Positions 35,703-49,895 of a stretch of 64,000 nucleotides of DNA are shown here, in pieces; within the stretch, counting starts at the first letter, position 1; every line of letters starts with the position of its first letter. Both the position numbers and the translations under genes were made by a program. The notes beneath the pieces are model-generated. The model worked only from the letters and a program-made list of their open reading frames with translations, searched no databases and was not told the origin of the DNA. Source of the stretch: Pogonophryne albipinna (taxonomy: Eukaryota; Chordata; Actinopteri; Perciformes; Artedidraconidae); NCBI GenBank assembly GCA_028583405.1, contig CM053256.1:3466424-3530423 (forward strand), given 5' to 3'.

Positions 35703-36109
35703 ATACTCCTCAGCACACACGCCTGAAGTGATGGTAAAAGTCCTCAAACCATGGAGTTATCTTTGGGTCAACAACACAGATTTTTGCATAGAGTTCAGAG
35801 GAATCAGCAAGAAGGGTTCTCTTTTCTGGCCTGCCAGTTTTGGTTGTCTGTAATGACTGTAGTCGCTAACCAATTCTAGCAGCTGTAGGTGTAGCCAGCT
35901 AGGTAATTTATGCTAACTCCATAGGTTGGCTATTATAGTTGACTTTAAATGCATCTATATTTATGGTATCAATCAACAGTCTGCATTGCAAAGTTCCACA
36001 TAATGTATTTAGCTTTAGATTTGTAGCTCAGCGTTGTGGTAATGCTAAGTTACTGCTGTACTGCCATTTAGCAGAGCATGGGAATGTTTGTAGCTCAAAT
36101 AGAGCCTAT
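35703..36109. other. intergenic, nothing recognised
   Basis: Unique-looking AT-rich sequence between the LTR element and the next hAT MITE. No feature was found. Confidence 0.5.
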
Positions 36110-36117
36110 AAACAAAT

Positions 36118-36852
36118 CAGGGTTTCCGCTAGGATTTTTTCTCGCCGGTCAAATGTCCGAACAGAATTTATTTTACCGGACAAATTTGAAACTTACCGGT
36201 CATGATTCAATAATAATAATAAGAATTGTGTAGCAGAGTTTCCGTTAGCAGGTAATCACCGGACTAGGACCGGATATGCTGATGTTTAAAACGCAGTTAA
36301 TGGGGCTCATTTTTATATTGCTTCAGTTTATAATCGTACATTTTATAACAGATCAAAAAATTCAGATTCATTTTTCAATAAATGATTCCACAAACAAGAA
36401 ACAACATAATTATTACATTCAAAGAAACTACTTGTAGTAGATGAAGTACATTATTCAAAAGTTTACATTAACTTTGAATAGTAACACGGGAGAAACGGAT
36501 CCTCTCTTTTCCCCTCTCCCTCCCTCTCTCTCCTGACAGCCCGTCAGTTTCTCATGCATCGCGCTAAACAGTGGGCGGGGCTTCAGGTGATTATGCAGCA
36601 GCTGATCTGATCTCTCTCGCTCGTCCGGTTACACTTCACTCGCGTTTATGTCCATATCGATCAGATTCAGCTCTCCTGATCGGCCTTTATAGAGAGCACT
36701 GATCAAACTATTAAGAGTGAATATCGGCCGATAATGATCGGCGGCCAATCGATCGGAGCATCGGACATTTTCACCGGCAGGTTTTGAATTTACCGGTTTT
36801 TATTCAATTTTACCAGCTAAAAACCGGTAATTACCGGCTAACGGAAACCCTG
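36118..36852. mobile_element. hAT-type MITE with perfect 8-bp TSD
   Basis: Starts CAGGGTTTCCGCTAG and ends CTAACGGAAACCCTG. It is flanked on both sides by AAACAAAT (36110-36117 and 36853-36860). The 8-bp duplication and CAG...CTG ends indicate hAT. It is 735 bp with repeated internal 'CCGGTAATTACCGG'-like words and a secondary copy of the end motif near 36239. No coding capacity. Confidence 0.92.
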
Positions 36853-37419
36853 AAACAAATGTATTATCCATTCTTCACATTTATATGTCACGTTTTTTTT
36901 TTTTTTTAATAGGTGTTTGTAAACGGATTGAACCATCAGTTGGGAACTGTTGATGCAGGGACATTATACTTCATGTACAAAGCAAGGGTAAAAATGTGGC
37001 ACAATAGAGAGGCGAAGTCCCGCCCTTCTACTTCCGCCCCATGGGACCTTATTTCGGAAAAATTATGTATTGAAGTCAATGAGGAGAGAAAGATTATCTT
37101 TCGATCCCGTTTGAATTGTGCCACGAATTACACATATGATGTTTGTCAATATTAAAAAATTATTTCCATGTCAAAAGAGTCAGAGTTTGTTGGAAAACTG
37201 TTGAAATATAAGACGATGAAAAATACGCAACTAAAAACTACAAATCCCACAATCCCGGTCCCGGCATGCTGGCTCTTACGGAACCGACTAACTCCCCTTG
37301 TGTGTATGTACAGCTCTCAACATGCCCAAACTTGTAGTGATTTTCACCTCTTTTAATACTTTTCGCCTCATTCTGAAAGAAAGAAGTGAAATGTGCCAAT
37401 GTGACGGCCGTCTTGGTGT

Positions 37420-40089
37420 GTGGTGCGAGACGGGAGATGTAGTTACGCTTCCCTGCAGTCCCTGGATTTCCTTGCTCTCACTGAGACCTGGATTACTCCA
37501 TCCAACACATCCACTCCAGCAGCTCTCTCCACAGCATATTCCTTCTCCCATACATCCAGACCCACTGGCAGAGGAGGTGGTACTGGTCTCCTGCTCTCTC
37601 CCAACTGGAGCTTTTCCCTCTTCAAGCTACCTAACTTCACTCCTTCCACCTTTGAATTCCATGCCGTCACAGTAACCCATCCTATACAATTAACCGTTGT
37701 TGTTATCTACCGTCCACCAGGCGCCTTGGGGGACTTCTTGGAGGAATTAGATAATCTCCTCTCACACATCCCTGAAACTGGCCCTCCCGCTGTACTTCTC
37801 GGAGACTTCAACCTCCAGACAGGGAAGATAGCTGAACTAACATCTCTTTTAACCGCCTTTGCTTTCTCATTGTCTCCATCCCCATCAACTCATAAAGCTG
37901 GCAATGTCCTTGATCTCATATTCTCAAGGAACTGCACTACTTCTAACCTCTCTGTAAACCCACTCCACACATCCGATCACTTCTTCATTTCATTCTCTCT
38001 ACCCCTTTCCAAACATAACGAACTAATCTCTTCTCATCCTGCACCTGTCCGCCGTAACCTTCGTTCCCTCTCCCCCTCTACCCTTGCCTCATCGGTTCTC
38101 TCAGCCCTCCCTTCCTCTGACTCGTTCCAACTCCTGCCTCCAAACTCTGCTGCAGAAACTCTCCTCTCTGCTCTCTCATCCTCTCTGGACTCTCTCTGTC
38201 CTCTCACATCTTGGCAGGCTCGTCAGTCCCCTCCTGCTCCCTGGCTAAATGACGCACTGCGTGCTAATAGAACCGTCCTTAGGGCAGCAGAGCGGAAACG
38301 GTGTAAATCCAAACACCAGGACGACCTCCTAACCTATCAGGCTCTCCTATCCTCTTTCTCTGCTTCGATCTCTCAGGCAAAAAGCACTTTCTTTCAAGAT
38401 AAGATCCAATCTTCCTATTCCAATCCCAAAAAACTATTTTCCATCTTCTCCACCCTCTTGGACCCTCCCAAAGCCCCTCCCCCCTCCTCACTTCTGTCAA
38501 GCGACTTTGTTAACCACTTTGAAAAAAAGGTTGATGATATTCGCTCTTCTTTTTCTGACTCACCTTTACTCACCGCTGGGTCACCAGACCCTCCTTCCAC
38601 CCACACACTGACCTCCTTTTCCCCTCTCTCTCCAAGTGAGGTTCTTACCCTCATTACCTCTGCCCGTCCTACCACCTGTCCTCTGGACCCTATCCCTTCA
38701 AACCTCCTTCAGACTATCGCTCCTGATATTCTACCGTTTCTCACCCATTTCATCAACACTTCTCTAACTTCTGGTCACTTTCCAAACAGTCTCAAGGAGG
38801 CAAGAGTAAACCCTCTCCTAAAGAAACCCACTCTCAACCCGTCTGATGTTATAAACTACAGGCCTGTCTCTCTCCTCCCGTTCCTGTCTAAAACACTTGA
38901 ACGCGCTGTCTTTAAACAACTCTCCTGTTATCTCCATCAGAACAACCTTCTGGATCCGCACCAGTCTGGTGGGAAGGCAGGTCACTCCACAGAAACTGCC
39001 CTCCTTGCTGTCACTGAGGAACTGCACACGGCTAAAGCAGCCTCCCTCTCCTCTGTCATCATCCTTTTGGACCTATCTGCCGCATTCTACACGGTGAATC
39101 ATCAGATCCTCCTTCGCACTCTCCAAGAACTTGGAGTTTCAGGCTCTGCACTTTCCCTCATCACCTCATACCTCAAAGACCGCACCTACAGGGTTACTTG
39201 GAGAGGGTCGGAGTCCGAACCTTGTCAATTAACCACAGGGGTCCCTCAGGGCTCTGTTCCTGGTCCCCTCCTCTTCTCCCTGTACACAAACTCGCTCGGA
39301 TCAGTCATTAGCCCGCATGGTTTTTCATACCACTGCTACGCTGACGACACCCAATTAATTCTGTCCTTTCCCCGCTCAGAGACCCAGGTCGTTGCACGCA
39401 TCTCTGCTTGTCTAGCTGACATCTCTCAGTGGATGTCTGCTCACCACCTCAAGCTCAACCTTGACAAGACTGAACTGCTTTTCCTTCCGGGAAAAGATTG
39501 TCCCACTTTTGACCGAACAATCAACATCGGCACCTCTATTGTTTCCCCGACTCAGACTGCAAGGAATCTGGGTGTGATCCTAGATAACAACCTGTCCTTC
39601 ACTGCAAACATCACTGCCACAACCCGCTGCTGCAGATACACACTTTACAACATCAGGAGGATACGTCCCCAGCTGACACAGAAAGCGACGCAGGTTCTGG
39701 TCCAGACTCTTGTCACACGCCTAGACTACTGCAACTCCCTCCTGGCTGGTCTACCTGCATGTGCCATCCGACCTCTGCAGCTCATCCAGAATGCAGCTGC
39801 TCGTCTGGTCTTCAACCTTCCTAAATTCTCCAACACCACGCCGCTCCTCCTCTCCCTTCACTGGCTTCCGGTAACTGCTAGAATCCACTTCAAGACAATG
39901 GTACTTGCGTACCATGCTGCGAATGGATCTGGCCCTTCCTACATCCAGGACATGGTTAAACCGTACACCCCAGCACGTGCACTCCGCATCAGCCAAACAG
40001 CTCGCTGCACCCGCACTGCGAGGGAGACCCAAGTTCCCATCAGCAAAAACTCGTGGGTTTGCTATCCTGGCTCCAAAATGGTGGAATGA
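37420..40089 (+). pseudogene. LINE endonuclease/reverse transcriptase ORF, defective
   Basis: An 889-codon frame whose first 8-9 residues come from flanking DNA. An endonuclease-like part shows LTETWI (20-25), YRPP (97-100), LLGDFN (126-131), GNVLDLIFS (161-169) and SDH (185-187). The reverse transcriptase part shows NYRPVSLLPFLSK (479-491), LLDLSAAFYTVNH (549-561), GVPQGSVPGPLLFSLY (607-622) and YADDTQL (640-646). The protein would nick target DNA and copy its own RNA. Defects: the N-terminal endonuclease segment is missing, the widely conserved AFD in motif A reads AFY (Tyr557), and a frameshift near 40030 puts the usual C-terminal end (LAPKWWNELP, to 40180) in another frame. It is surprisingly open otherwise, suggesting a fairly young copy. 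Confidence 0.92.
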
Positions 40090-40377
40090 GCTCCCCATTG
40101 ACATCAGGACAGCAGATAGCTTACACACCTTCCGGCGCAGACTGACAACTCATCTCTTTCGACTCCACTTCGAGCGATAGAACTATTAACAAAGCACTTA
40201 TATACTAATAAAGGACTGGCTTATCTAAAGCCAGTTGAGTAGCACTTGAAATGTTTGCTCTATGAAACCTGATGTACTTATATGATTCTGTTTTCTTCAA
40301 GTTTGTATTTTGTTGGTCGAACGCACTTATTGTAAGTCGCTTTGGATAAAAGCGTCAGCTAAATGCAATGTAATGTA
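37445..40377 (+). mobile_element. 5'-truncated L2/CR1-clade LINE
   Basis: The 3' end reads GTCGCTTTGGATAAAAGCG then CAGCTAAATGCAATGTAATG, the known L2-type fish LINE tail with short tandem units. An ATGTAGTT direct repeat (37437-37444 and 40378-40385) flanks the copy and looks like the target duplication, although part of it may belong to the tail. The copy is about 2.9 kb and lacks the start of the endonuclease domain. Confidence 0.88.
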
Positions 40378-40618
40378 ATGTAGTTCATTGAGCGGTTTCA
40401 CACAAAAAAAGGGTTACTTCACAGTTTTACGACACATTTGTATTTTTTTGACTTGCAAAATTATCTTTTAAATAGACAAACATCATATGTGTAATTCGTG
40501 GCACAATTCAAACGGATCGAAAGATAGTCTTTCTCTCTCCATTGACTTCAATACATAATTTTTCCGAAATAAGGTCCCATGGAGCTCCCCCGGAAAGGGA
40601 GGGACTTCGTCTCTCTAT

Positions 40619-41196
40619 GGAGTAATAATAGAAACCAATGCTGCAAACAGTCTTCGCAGGACTCACAATAATAGTCTCTAGACTGTCTTGCTAGATGCAC
40701 ATTAATCAGCTTTATCTCCATGTATGTTCACAACATCAGCAACCTAAGTAACCTGCAGCTTTTTCTCCGTCCTCTCCCCGATGAAAAGCGTATGTCTGCT
40801 TCGCTCTTCATCCTCCACCATCATCAAAGCAAAGTGTTTGACCTCGCCCTCGTCTCCACCACAGTTCTGGGGTTAGCCTTTCCTAATTTAACCCCAGTCT
40901 GGTTGCCAGGGCGAGGGAAGGCCCATCGCCATGGCGCCACGCTGGGCAGGACCTCCCCTGAGGATATGGCCAATAACAGCCCTCAAAAACCACAGAGGAT
41001 CCCCACCTGACATACCGTCCTCTGTGGGATCTAATTGTAGTGCATGAGAGAACAGCTGTCAATCATGAGCAGTGTTAGAGGTATGACATATGTGTTTAGG
41101 TATTTATTCATAGTTTTTAAATGTTGCTTTATGCTGTTATTGTGAAATCATAATCAAACAAAATGAAAAAAATAAGGTACATTTATAGCACTTTCC
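40619..41196. other. intergenic, nothing recognised
   Basis: A 96-codon open frame at 40720-41010 has no recognisable family. No repeats were identified. Confidence 0.4.
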
Positions 41197-41585
41197 TTAA
41201 AGGTGGGGTAGGTAAGTTTGAGAAACCGGCTTGAGATACACTTTTTGTTATATTCCATGGAATGCTCTTAAAATCCCGATAGCAATGAATATCTAAAGTG
41301 CTTTGACAAAAAATCCATAAAAAAATTTCATCTGTGGAAGCTGTAGTACTGTAAAAAGCACGACCAATCATCTAAGCCGGCCCGGCTAAAGTAACTGGAT
41401 GGCCTACCTGCCTGTCAGCTTTCCATCTGTGCACAAACTTATCTCGTGCCCTCATTGATCATGTGCGCGTTCGTGTGTGTTGGAGGAGGGGCTCTGTAAG
41501 GAAGTGGCAGATTTTCTCCGGTCGTGTATTTTCAAATTCTAGCGATCTCGAACCGGTTTCTCAAACTTACATACCCTACCTTTAA
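41197..41585 (-). mobile_element. TTAA-target MITE, family A copy 3 (inverted)
   Basis: TTAA at 41197-41200 and 41582-41585 flanks the same ends as copies 1 and 2, but the body runs in the opposite orientation. The right terminal repeat has decayed slightly (CATACCCTACC). About 385 bp, no coding capacity. Confidence 0.88.
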
Positions 41586-42274
41586 CAATGTTACTATGTG
41601 CTTTGCACGAGAAAATTATGAAAAAAAAACATAAATATGAAATGCAAAGAGGTTAATGGTTAGTCTGAGTGACTATTTGGTAACTATATTCATCTTCAAA
41701 CAAAAATTTATCACAACCATAACTTTGTCCTGTGACCTTCTGCACTGAAATAGTTTAAGACATCGTCCATTTTATTTTTTATTAGTATAAAAGCAGTGAA
41801 ATTGGAAAAAGTTACGTCTTGTTATATCCTTTACAAATAAAATTGTCTGATAAATATGACATGCAAGAATAAACTCCCTGAAGTAATTTTATCTGAAGGT
41901 AGCTATCCACAATGCTGATCTCAGCTGACAGAAAAGAAACTTGAAAACAAATTATCCGTCAACAGATTGCATGAGAGCTGCCTGTAGACCCAGCGCTGGT
42001 TAATGCAGTCTGTTTCCTCTAATTACATTCTTCAGTCAACTCGTATGAGCTCTCAGGACTTATTGCCAAGATCCTGCATTAATGTGCAAAGTCCGGCGAG
42101 GAATGCAGCTCCATGACGTGCATACTGCAGAATATTTGAGTTACATAAGACCTGTTTACATTTTTGTGATTTATTATTCACTGAAGGCAGAGAAGCTAAG
42201 AGGTTAAAGCTGCACAAACTGTGCTGTTGTATTTGCTGTAAAGTGTCTTTACTATAGGGTATTTTTATTATATG

Positions 42275-42350
42275 TACAGCACTTTGGCTCGACCAAAAAT
42301 CGTTTAAAAATGTGCTATATAAATAAAACTTGATTTGATTTGATAAAGCA
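42275..42350 (+). mobile_element. LINE 3' tail with (TTGAT)n
   Basis: 'CAGCACTTTGG', then 'GTGCTATATAAATAAA', then a CTTGATTTGATTTGAT tail: another 5'-truncated fish LINE end of the Rex1/L2 type. The rest of 41586-42413 holds no recognised feature. Confidence 0.65.
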
Positions 42351-42413
42351 AACTCTGCAGTTGTGTACAGGATATGCAGTCAGAGAAATGCTGTGATTTG
42401 CACTCAAGTAAAC

Positions 42414-42900
42414 TTAAAGGGGACCTATCATGCAAAATTCACTTTTGTACGTCTTTTATACATGAATATGTGTCCCCGGTGTGTCAGGGAACTCACCAAG
42501 TGTCAGAAAACACAACCCTCTCTCTTTTCCTCCATACCCAAATCTCTAAAAACGGGGCTGCAACGGATCTGATTATTATTTGAATTTTTCTGATGTCAGA
42601 AAAGGGGTGCTCCGCCTATATGGGCAACTCTCCACCTATCAGGGGAATGAGAGACCGCTCAAAAGCGCTGGAGACGCTGTAGTGCATATGCCAGGCCTGT
42701 AAGTGGCGCTGTAGTCTGCCACAAAAGCAGAATCAGCCCTTGCAAAAACAGGGCTGGAAAAGAGCAAATAGAGCGAAATGAGGCATGGCTAAAATGCATG
42801 ATCTGTTGGGTATTTTGAAAAAAAAACTTCACAGACATGTTTTATATAGGTATGGCCCTACAATATATGTTTCAAATATAGCATGATAGGTCCACTTTAA
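42414..42900 (+). mobile_element. TTAA-target MITE, family C copy 1
   Basis: TTAA (42414-42417) is followed by AGGGGACCTATCATGC. The right end reads GCATGATAGGTCCACT and then TTAA (42897-42900). Terminal repeats are about 16 bp. It shares a long internal segment (TATGTGTCCCCGGTG, TATGGCCCTACAATATA) with 45145-45828. Two overlapping short frames inside are not genes. Confidence 0.85.
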
Positions 42901-42949
42901 GTCAATAATTTAGAAACTTGTTTTGAAGCTCATTAGCACTGTGTGAAAC

Positions 42950-43125
42950 ATAAAAGTATACTCCAATAACTTGTATATAGACTATTCTGCACTATTTCTA
43001 TTATATTTTATTTGCACTATTATCTTTGTTATTGTGTTGCACTGTTGGAGGAGCCTGTGACCTCAGATTTTCATAACTACACTGTAGCTATGCACACATG
43101 ACAATAAAAGCCTTGAATCTGAATA
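42950..43125 (+). repeat. possible LINE/SINE 3' end
   Basis: The sequence 'TTGCACTATT...GTGTTGCACTGTT' ending in GACAATAAAAGCCTTGAATC looks like the end of a common fish retroposon, by memory only. No tail repeat or duplication is clear. Confidence 0.3.
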
Positions 43126-45144
43126 TTTGAATCCTAGCATTTCACTGTGATCAACTTTACGCCAAAGAAGCAGAAGAAATCTCAGCAGTTCTCCTTTTGT
43201 GAATGATCAACGACAACTTAGTAACACTCTTTTGTAAAGCATTTTGCTCTAATTTGCCTCAGGCGTTATGAGGCTCTGTCATATCTTCAAACTGCAAAGT
43301 GAAGGCCACAGCTGAATCAGAAGTGATTTGTCTAAAACATGATCCGGCTTTCGGCTTTCATTTGACACCAGCTCAGGGACTAGGTCATGCCCTGTGACAG
43401 TGTTGTCTCCTTAAAGTGGGGGAAGCGTGAGTAATGCAGGTGTCTAATTGGCTAATTAGTGTGTCACTCACACAGGTGTAGAGATCTTTGAAGGGAACAT
43501 TTAGTCAGTCCATTAAATATTGATCTATTGTTGAATAAAAGGATTAGACCTGCTTTAATCTCCCATGAGTCTCCGAGAAGGATGTGATGCTAGACAGCCA
43601 AAAGGTTAAATCTAGGATAAGGAGTTAACAAAATAATATAGTACACATATTGTATCCTTGATATTCAAATACATATATATGTAACTAGGCAATTTTCTTT
43701 TAAATGGTTTCATTTAGTCCCATTTTTGTATAGTTGTATTGTTATGCTTTTTTTATTGTTTGTATTGTTTCTAATCTACATAACAAATATTTGATCTGTT
43801 TAAACATTTTGTTTAGCCTTATACTCGCTATAACTGCGTGTTATTGTGCATTTTGTGTACTTCTTGTCAAGTTCTTCCCACAATAGCTCTTCCTCCTGAC
43901 AGCCTCCATCAACTCCTCATCACGTGTCTCCTCGGCCCAGCACCTGCACAGCAGACAGACTCTGACACCCCGGGTTCCCATGTCTGAAATAGAGAGGACC
44001 AGGACATCTCCAAAGAAACGCAGCATGCAAAGGACCTGAGGAATTTGTGTCGGGAGGGAAAGCAAAAGAACGACCAGTCGGAGGAGAAACAGAGCGGCTT
44101 TAATGATTCCTTGATGACAGGTGGGGTGGGGGTCTACGTGGCTCCTGAGGAGTGGAGGAAGAGAAGGATGTAAGACGAGCCATATGGGCTTGTAAGGCTG
44201 TGAAAAGATGTCTGCTCTGACCCTGCATGCCTCCATACCTGCACTGATCATACATGCTGAGAAACAGGGGCAGTGAAGTCTCCAGCTGGGCATCAATGTG
44301 TGTTTTTTTCCGACTTGGCTGTTATGTTACGGGCCACTGCCTCCTCCAGGGTCGATTTGCTGGGCATGGATGCATGATCAGTCCGTGGAGTATGAGGGCT
44401 GTGTGGTGGAAATCCGAGCACATTATTGTTCTTTAGATGACTTGAAATAAAAATACAACTGTGACGGTATACTGTGCTTAAAATGACCTAGGTCTGCATC
44501 ATGCTGCGTCCCTGATACTAAAGAACTCAGCGTATTTTTTTCTCAATGCTATTAATTGTACAGATTGTGAAGAGAGCACTATCCCATACAATCTCTCCTC
44601 AGAGACTGCTTGGGGTCTCAGTTAAACAGGAGAAAAGTAACAGAAGGTGTGAATAATATAAAAAAAGAGTGTTATAGAGAACATTTTAAATCCTTAAAGG
44701 AATGTTTTGACATTTAAAAATATATATGCCTATTTGTTATCTTGACGTGAGTTAGATAAGAAGAGAAACACTACTTTTTATTGAACCTGAAGCTGATTTG
44801 ACTTGCCAAAAAGCTGTGAAATGGGAGCACATCCATCCGCCCCTCCCTAAACAGACTTTGTTGTTCTTTATTCTACGTCAAAGATGACCAAAGCACTTGC
44901 TCTGAGCGCCTTGTATTGCCACAATGTAAAATGTCAATTGAAAAGCAAATAATGCATAGTGATGATAACACAGGAAATGGCTTATATTTTAGACCATTTG
45001 TTTAACCAGGCTGGCTAATGCTGACTTATTAACATTGTATAGCTTGTTTGTTTAATCCAAAGTATCTCAGATTACCTCATTGTCATCAAAAATATCTAGT
45101 ACTACAATACAGTGGAAAATTAAGAATATCTTCATATATGTTTT
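43126..45144. other. intergenic; diverged repeat at 44690-44840
   Basis: Around 44690-44840, 'GGAATGTTTTGACATTT' and GAGTTAGATAAGAAGAGA resemble the left part of the AGCTTAGCTTAGCA-family fish repeat. A 151-codon - strand frame at 43841-44296 has a hydrophobic stretch and a charged tail, with a good internal acceptor (TATTTCAG|ACATGG near 43988), but I do not recognise it. No other feature. Confidence 0.35.
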
Positions 45145-45828
45145 CCTATCATGCAAAATGCACTTTTTGATGTCTTTTATACATAAATATGTGTCCCCGG
45201 TGCGTCGGGGAACTCACGCAGCGTCAGAAAATAAAACCCTTTCTCTTTTCCTCCGTACCCAAATCTTTTAAAAACGGGGGTACACCGAGCGGATACAGAT
45301 TTGCTGCCGATAGAAAGTTGCGGACCCACAGAAAGTTGCTATCAGAAACAATGCCTGACGTGTTTTGGACGTGTTTTGGACATAATCTCGTTTTTGTTTA
45401 CATTAGCAAGCCTCGCTAACACTCAGAGCTAACCTGTAGCCTACTGTAGAGCACATGTGTTTAAAAAGCAGGAAATAAAAAAAGGAACTCACCTTGTGAT
45501 AAACCCGCAAGAGAAAAAGCATTTGAGCTCCATACTGTTTCAGAAATAATCCTTGATGTGGTTTAGAACAGGATGGCGTTTTATCACAGCAGAATTTAAC
45601 TTTATCTCCGGTAGAATTCTGATCAGGCATTAGCTCTGCCTCCTCTTCTTTCTTTTTTTTCAAGCTAAGGACCCAAAATCCGCGTTTCTCTAACAGGGCT
45701 GCAAAAGAGGGGTTTGAGCAGTATGAGGCATGCAATGGGTGATCTGTTTGGTATTTTAAGCAAAAAACTTCACAGACATGTTTTGTATAGGTATGGCCCT
45801 ACAATATAGCATGATAGGTCCACTTTAA
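45145..45828 (+). mobile_element. TTAA-target MITE, family C copy 2 (left end lost)
   Basis: Starts abruptly at CCTATCATGCAAAATGCAC, lacking the terminal TTAAAGGGGA. The right end GCATGATAGGTCCACT|TTAA is intact (TTAA 45825-45828). It shares the TATGTGTCCCCGGTG and TATGGCCCTACAATATAG blocks with copy 1 but has a longer, unrelated middle of about 400 bp. Confidence 0.8.
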
Positions 45829-45929
45829 AGAAAAACAGTATAAAAGATAATCGGTTTTTTCTTCATCATCCTACAGCATTTCTAAGGCCTTCTTCGTGTC
45901 TTGCTAGTCGGTTAGTTCACACGGTGAGC

Positions 45930-48211
<2,282 letters not shown>

Positions 48212-48219
48212 GACATCAC

Positions 48220-49638
48220 CAGTGGCGGCTGGTGGAAAATATTTTTGGTGGGGCTGTTGATATAGTGAGTAAAAAAAATGTTTTGGGAGAAATGACCCCT
48301 TAAATTAGGACTTCTGGTGATGTAATGGCGCGTTTCCAGTGCAGCGCGGAGCTCGCTTTAATGCTGCGTTCAGACCGGACGCGATGCGAATATTCGCTTC
48401 GCTCTAAACGCTCCTATCGCATCGCTCTAGTCGCTCGAGTTTCACTGCGGCTGCCAGCTGTGTTTACTCGCATCATTCAAACAAGACGCGCTGGCTCGGG
48501 AGCTACAACTACAACAAAATGAACATATTTTACCGTGATTAAATTGTAATACACGTTTCTAAATGATGCCGACGTAACAACATACTGATACCGGTTAGTA
48601 AAAACCATGAATTAATGCTTTGACAAGTCTGCAGACAGACGGCAGGCGAAAAACCTTTTAGAATGCTTGTTTTCTGAATGGAGCTTGGCTAAGCTAACGT
48701 TATATATGCTCCGACCGTCCACACTCACAACAACGGCCTATACAGACATAAATAAACCAGCGACTGTATTCTCCATGACACAGACAGTCTGTGGTTTGTA
48801 CTTGTTTAACTTTTGTCTAGTTTCTGAACAGATCGTATCTGTCCCCGGCTGTTTGAAGAGCAAGCATGGGAAACAAAAGATAGCATTTACCTGTTTGCAT
48901 CCAGCTAGCCATGCCTTTCTGGTGTACCAGCTACGTGAGAAGCCTCGTTGATACGTTTTGTCTTTTTCACGAGCTTGCTGTGATATATACAAATCGGGTT
49001 GGTCCGGTCCAAGGTCTTTAAGTATCAATTTATCTCCCAAACTTCTCCTTTCGAAAGGATTGGAGAGTAGCTCTTGCACGGAATTGGGTGCGGACCGAGG
49101 TCCATCGACTCCACCTGCACACCATTCTCATCCAAATACTGCGTCACCTTGGTCACTCACGAGTCTAAAAAACAACTCACGTCAACGCACGTAAGCAACG
49201 TGGGCGCCAACGTGAGCGCCCTCGTGACCAAAATATTTGACGCCGCTGATTGGCTGAAATTATGTTTCGGCGGCACAGTTTACTATTGAGACTTTTGCAA
49301 CGTGCTGGTTGCTGCTGTTTGGCTCGGGGGCTCCGCCCGGTAATGATAAACTAATGCCATGGGCAAGGCCAGGCAGGAAACATGTGACTTATCAGTAACT
49401 TTAGACATCGTAACACAATTTTAAACGAGATTTTATTGTAGATTATACATTTTACTGATACCAATTGTATGATATTTACCTTGTTCATTAAAAATAAAAA
49501 TATAAAATATATATTTTTTTTAAATATTTTTTTTTAAAATATTTTTTTTTAAATTTAATTTAAAGAAAGAAAAAAAAAATTGTATGTGGGAAGAGGTGGG
49601 GCGGCGCCCCTAGCGCCCCTATGGGCCGGCCGCCACTG
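48220..49638. mobile_element. hAT element, CAGTGGCGG ends, perfect TSD
   Basis: Begins CAGTGGCGGCTGG and ends CCGGCCGCCACTG, with an exact 8-bp duplication GACATCAC at 48212-48219 and 49639-49646. It is 1.42 kb. It contains a CpG-rich block with GCGTTCAGACCGGACGCGA-type sequence, an AT-only stretch near 49500-49560, and a - strand remnant of the parental zinc-finger protein (48738-49079). It is non-autonomous because the catalytic transposase is missing. Confidence 0.92.
48738..49079 (-). pseudogene. TTF-type zinc-finger relic of hAT transposase
   Basis: A 113-codon - strand frame reads NPFERRSLGDKLILKDLGPD, QPDLYISQQ, then SRSWYTRKAWLAGC and NAIFCFPCLLF. This order (Gly-Pro, Gln-Pro, a W..R..WL segment and a C..C..LF end) fits the TTF-type zinc-finger domain found in front of the transposase domain in hAT-derived fish proteins and ZMYM-like genes. 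The frame stops soon after and no DDE or dimerisation domain follows, so this is a fragment of the autonomous parent left in a deletion derivative. Confidence 0.6.
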
Positions 49639-49646
49639 GACATCAC

Positions 49647-49895
49647 TATGTAACACCCACGCTTCTATTAGCTAGCGAACCAACACATTGTACATCATAG
49701 GCTGAAGGGGCGGGACATCTCTTAGCAGTTGACCAATCACAAAAGAGCTAACCAATCAGAGCAGACTGGTCTCTGGTTTCAGACAGAGGGTGAAAAGAGG
49801 TGCTGCAGCACAGGCAGTATGAGACAAATAAAGACATTTTTGAACTGCACAAAATACAAATGTGAACATGAAAATGAGCATAATAGGGCCTCTTC
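49647..49895 (+). repeat. MITE-like fragment split by the hAT insertion
   Basis: Continues from the GACATCAC target site and runs to ATGAGCATAATAGGGCCTCTT, a terminus resembling a weak relative of family C (GCATGATAGGTCC). The matching left part should lie before 48212 (around ACATAGTGACATCAC), but its left end is not recognisable. The remainder to 50656 is unannotated intergenic sequence. Confidence 0.4.

Larger units (their letters stand above)
37004..40618. mobile_element. TIR element interrupted by an L2 LINE
   Basis: About 200 bp at 37004-37210 is repeated in inverted orientation at 40410-40618, including CCATGGGACCTTATTTCGGA and GTGCCACGAATTACACATATG, at about 80-90% identity by eye. 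Without the LINE inserted at 37445-40377, the host element would be about 0.7 kb. No transposase is present and the target duplication is not clear. Two separate MITE copies in opposite orientation is a less likely alternative. Confidence 0.75.

Noticed and set aside
49495..49580. Replication origin or AT-rich regulatory element
   Set aside because: The A/T-only run lies inside the 48220-49638 hAT element and is better explained as low-complexity transposon sequence.
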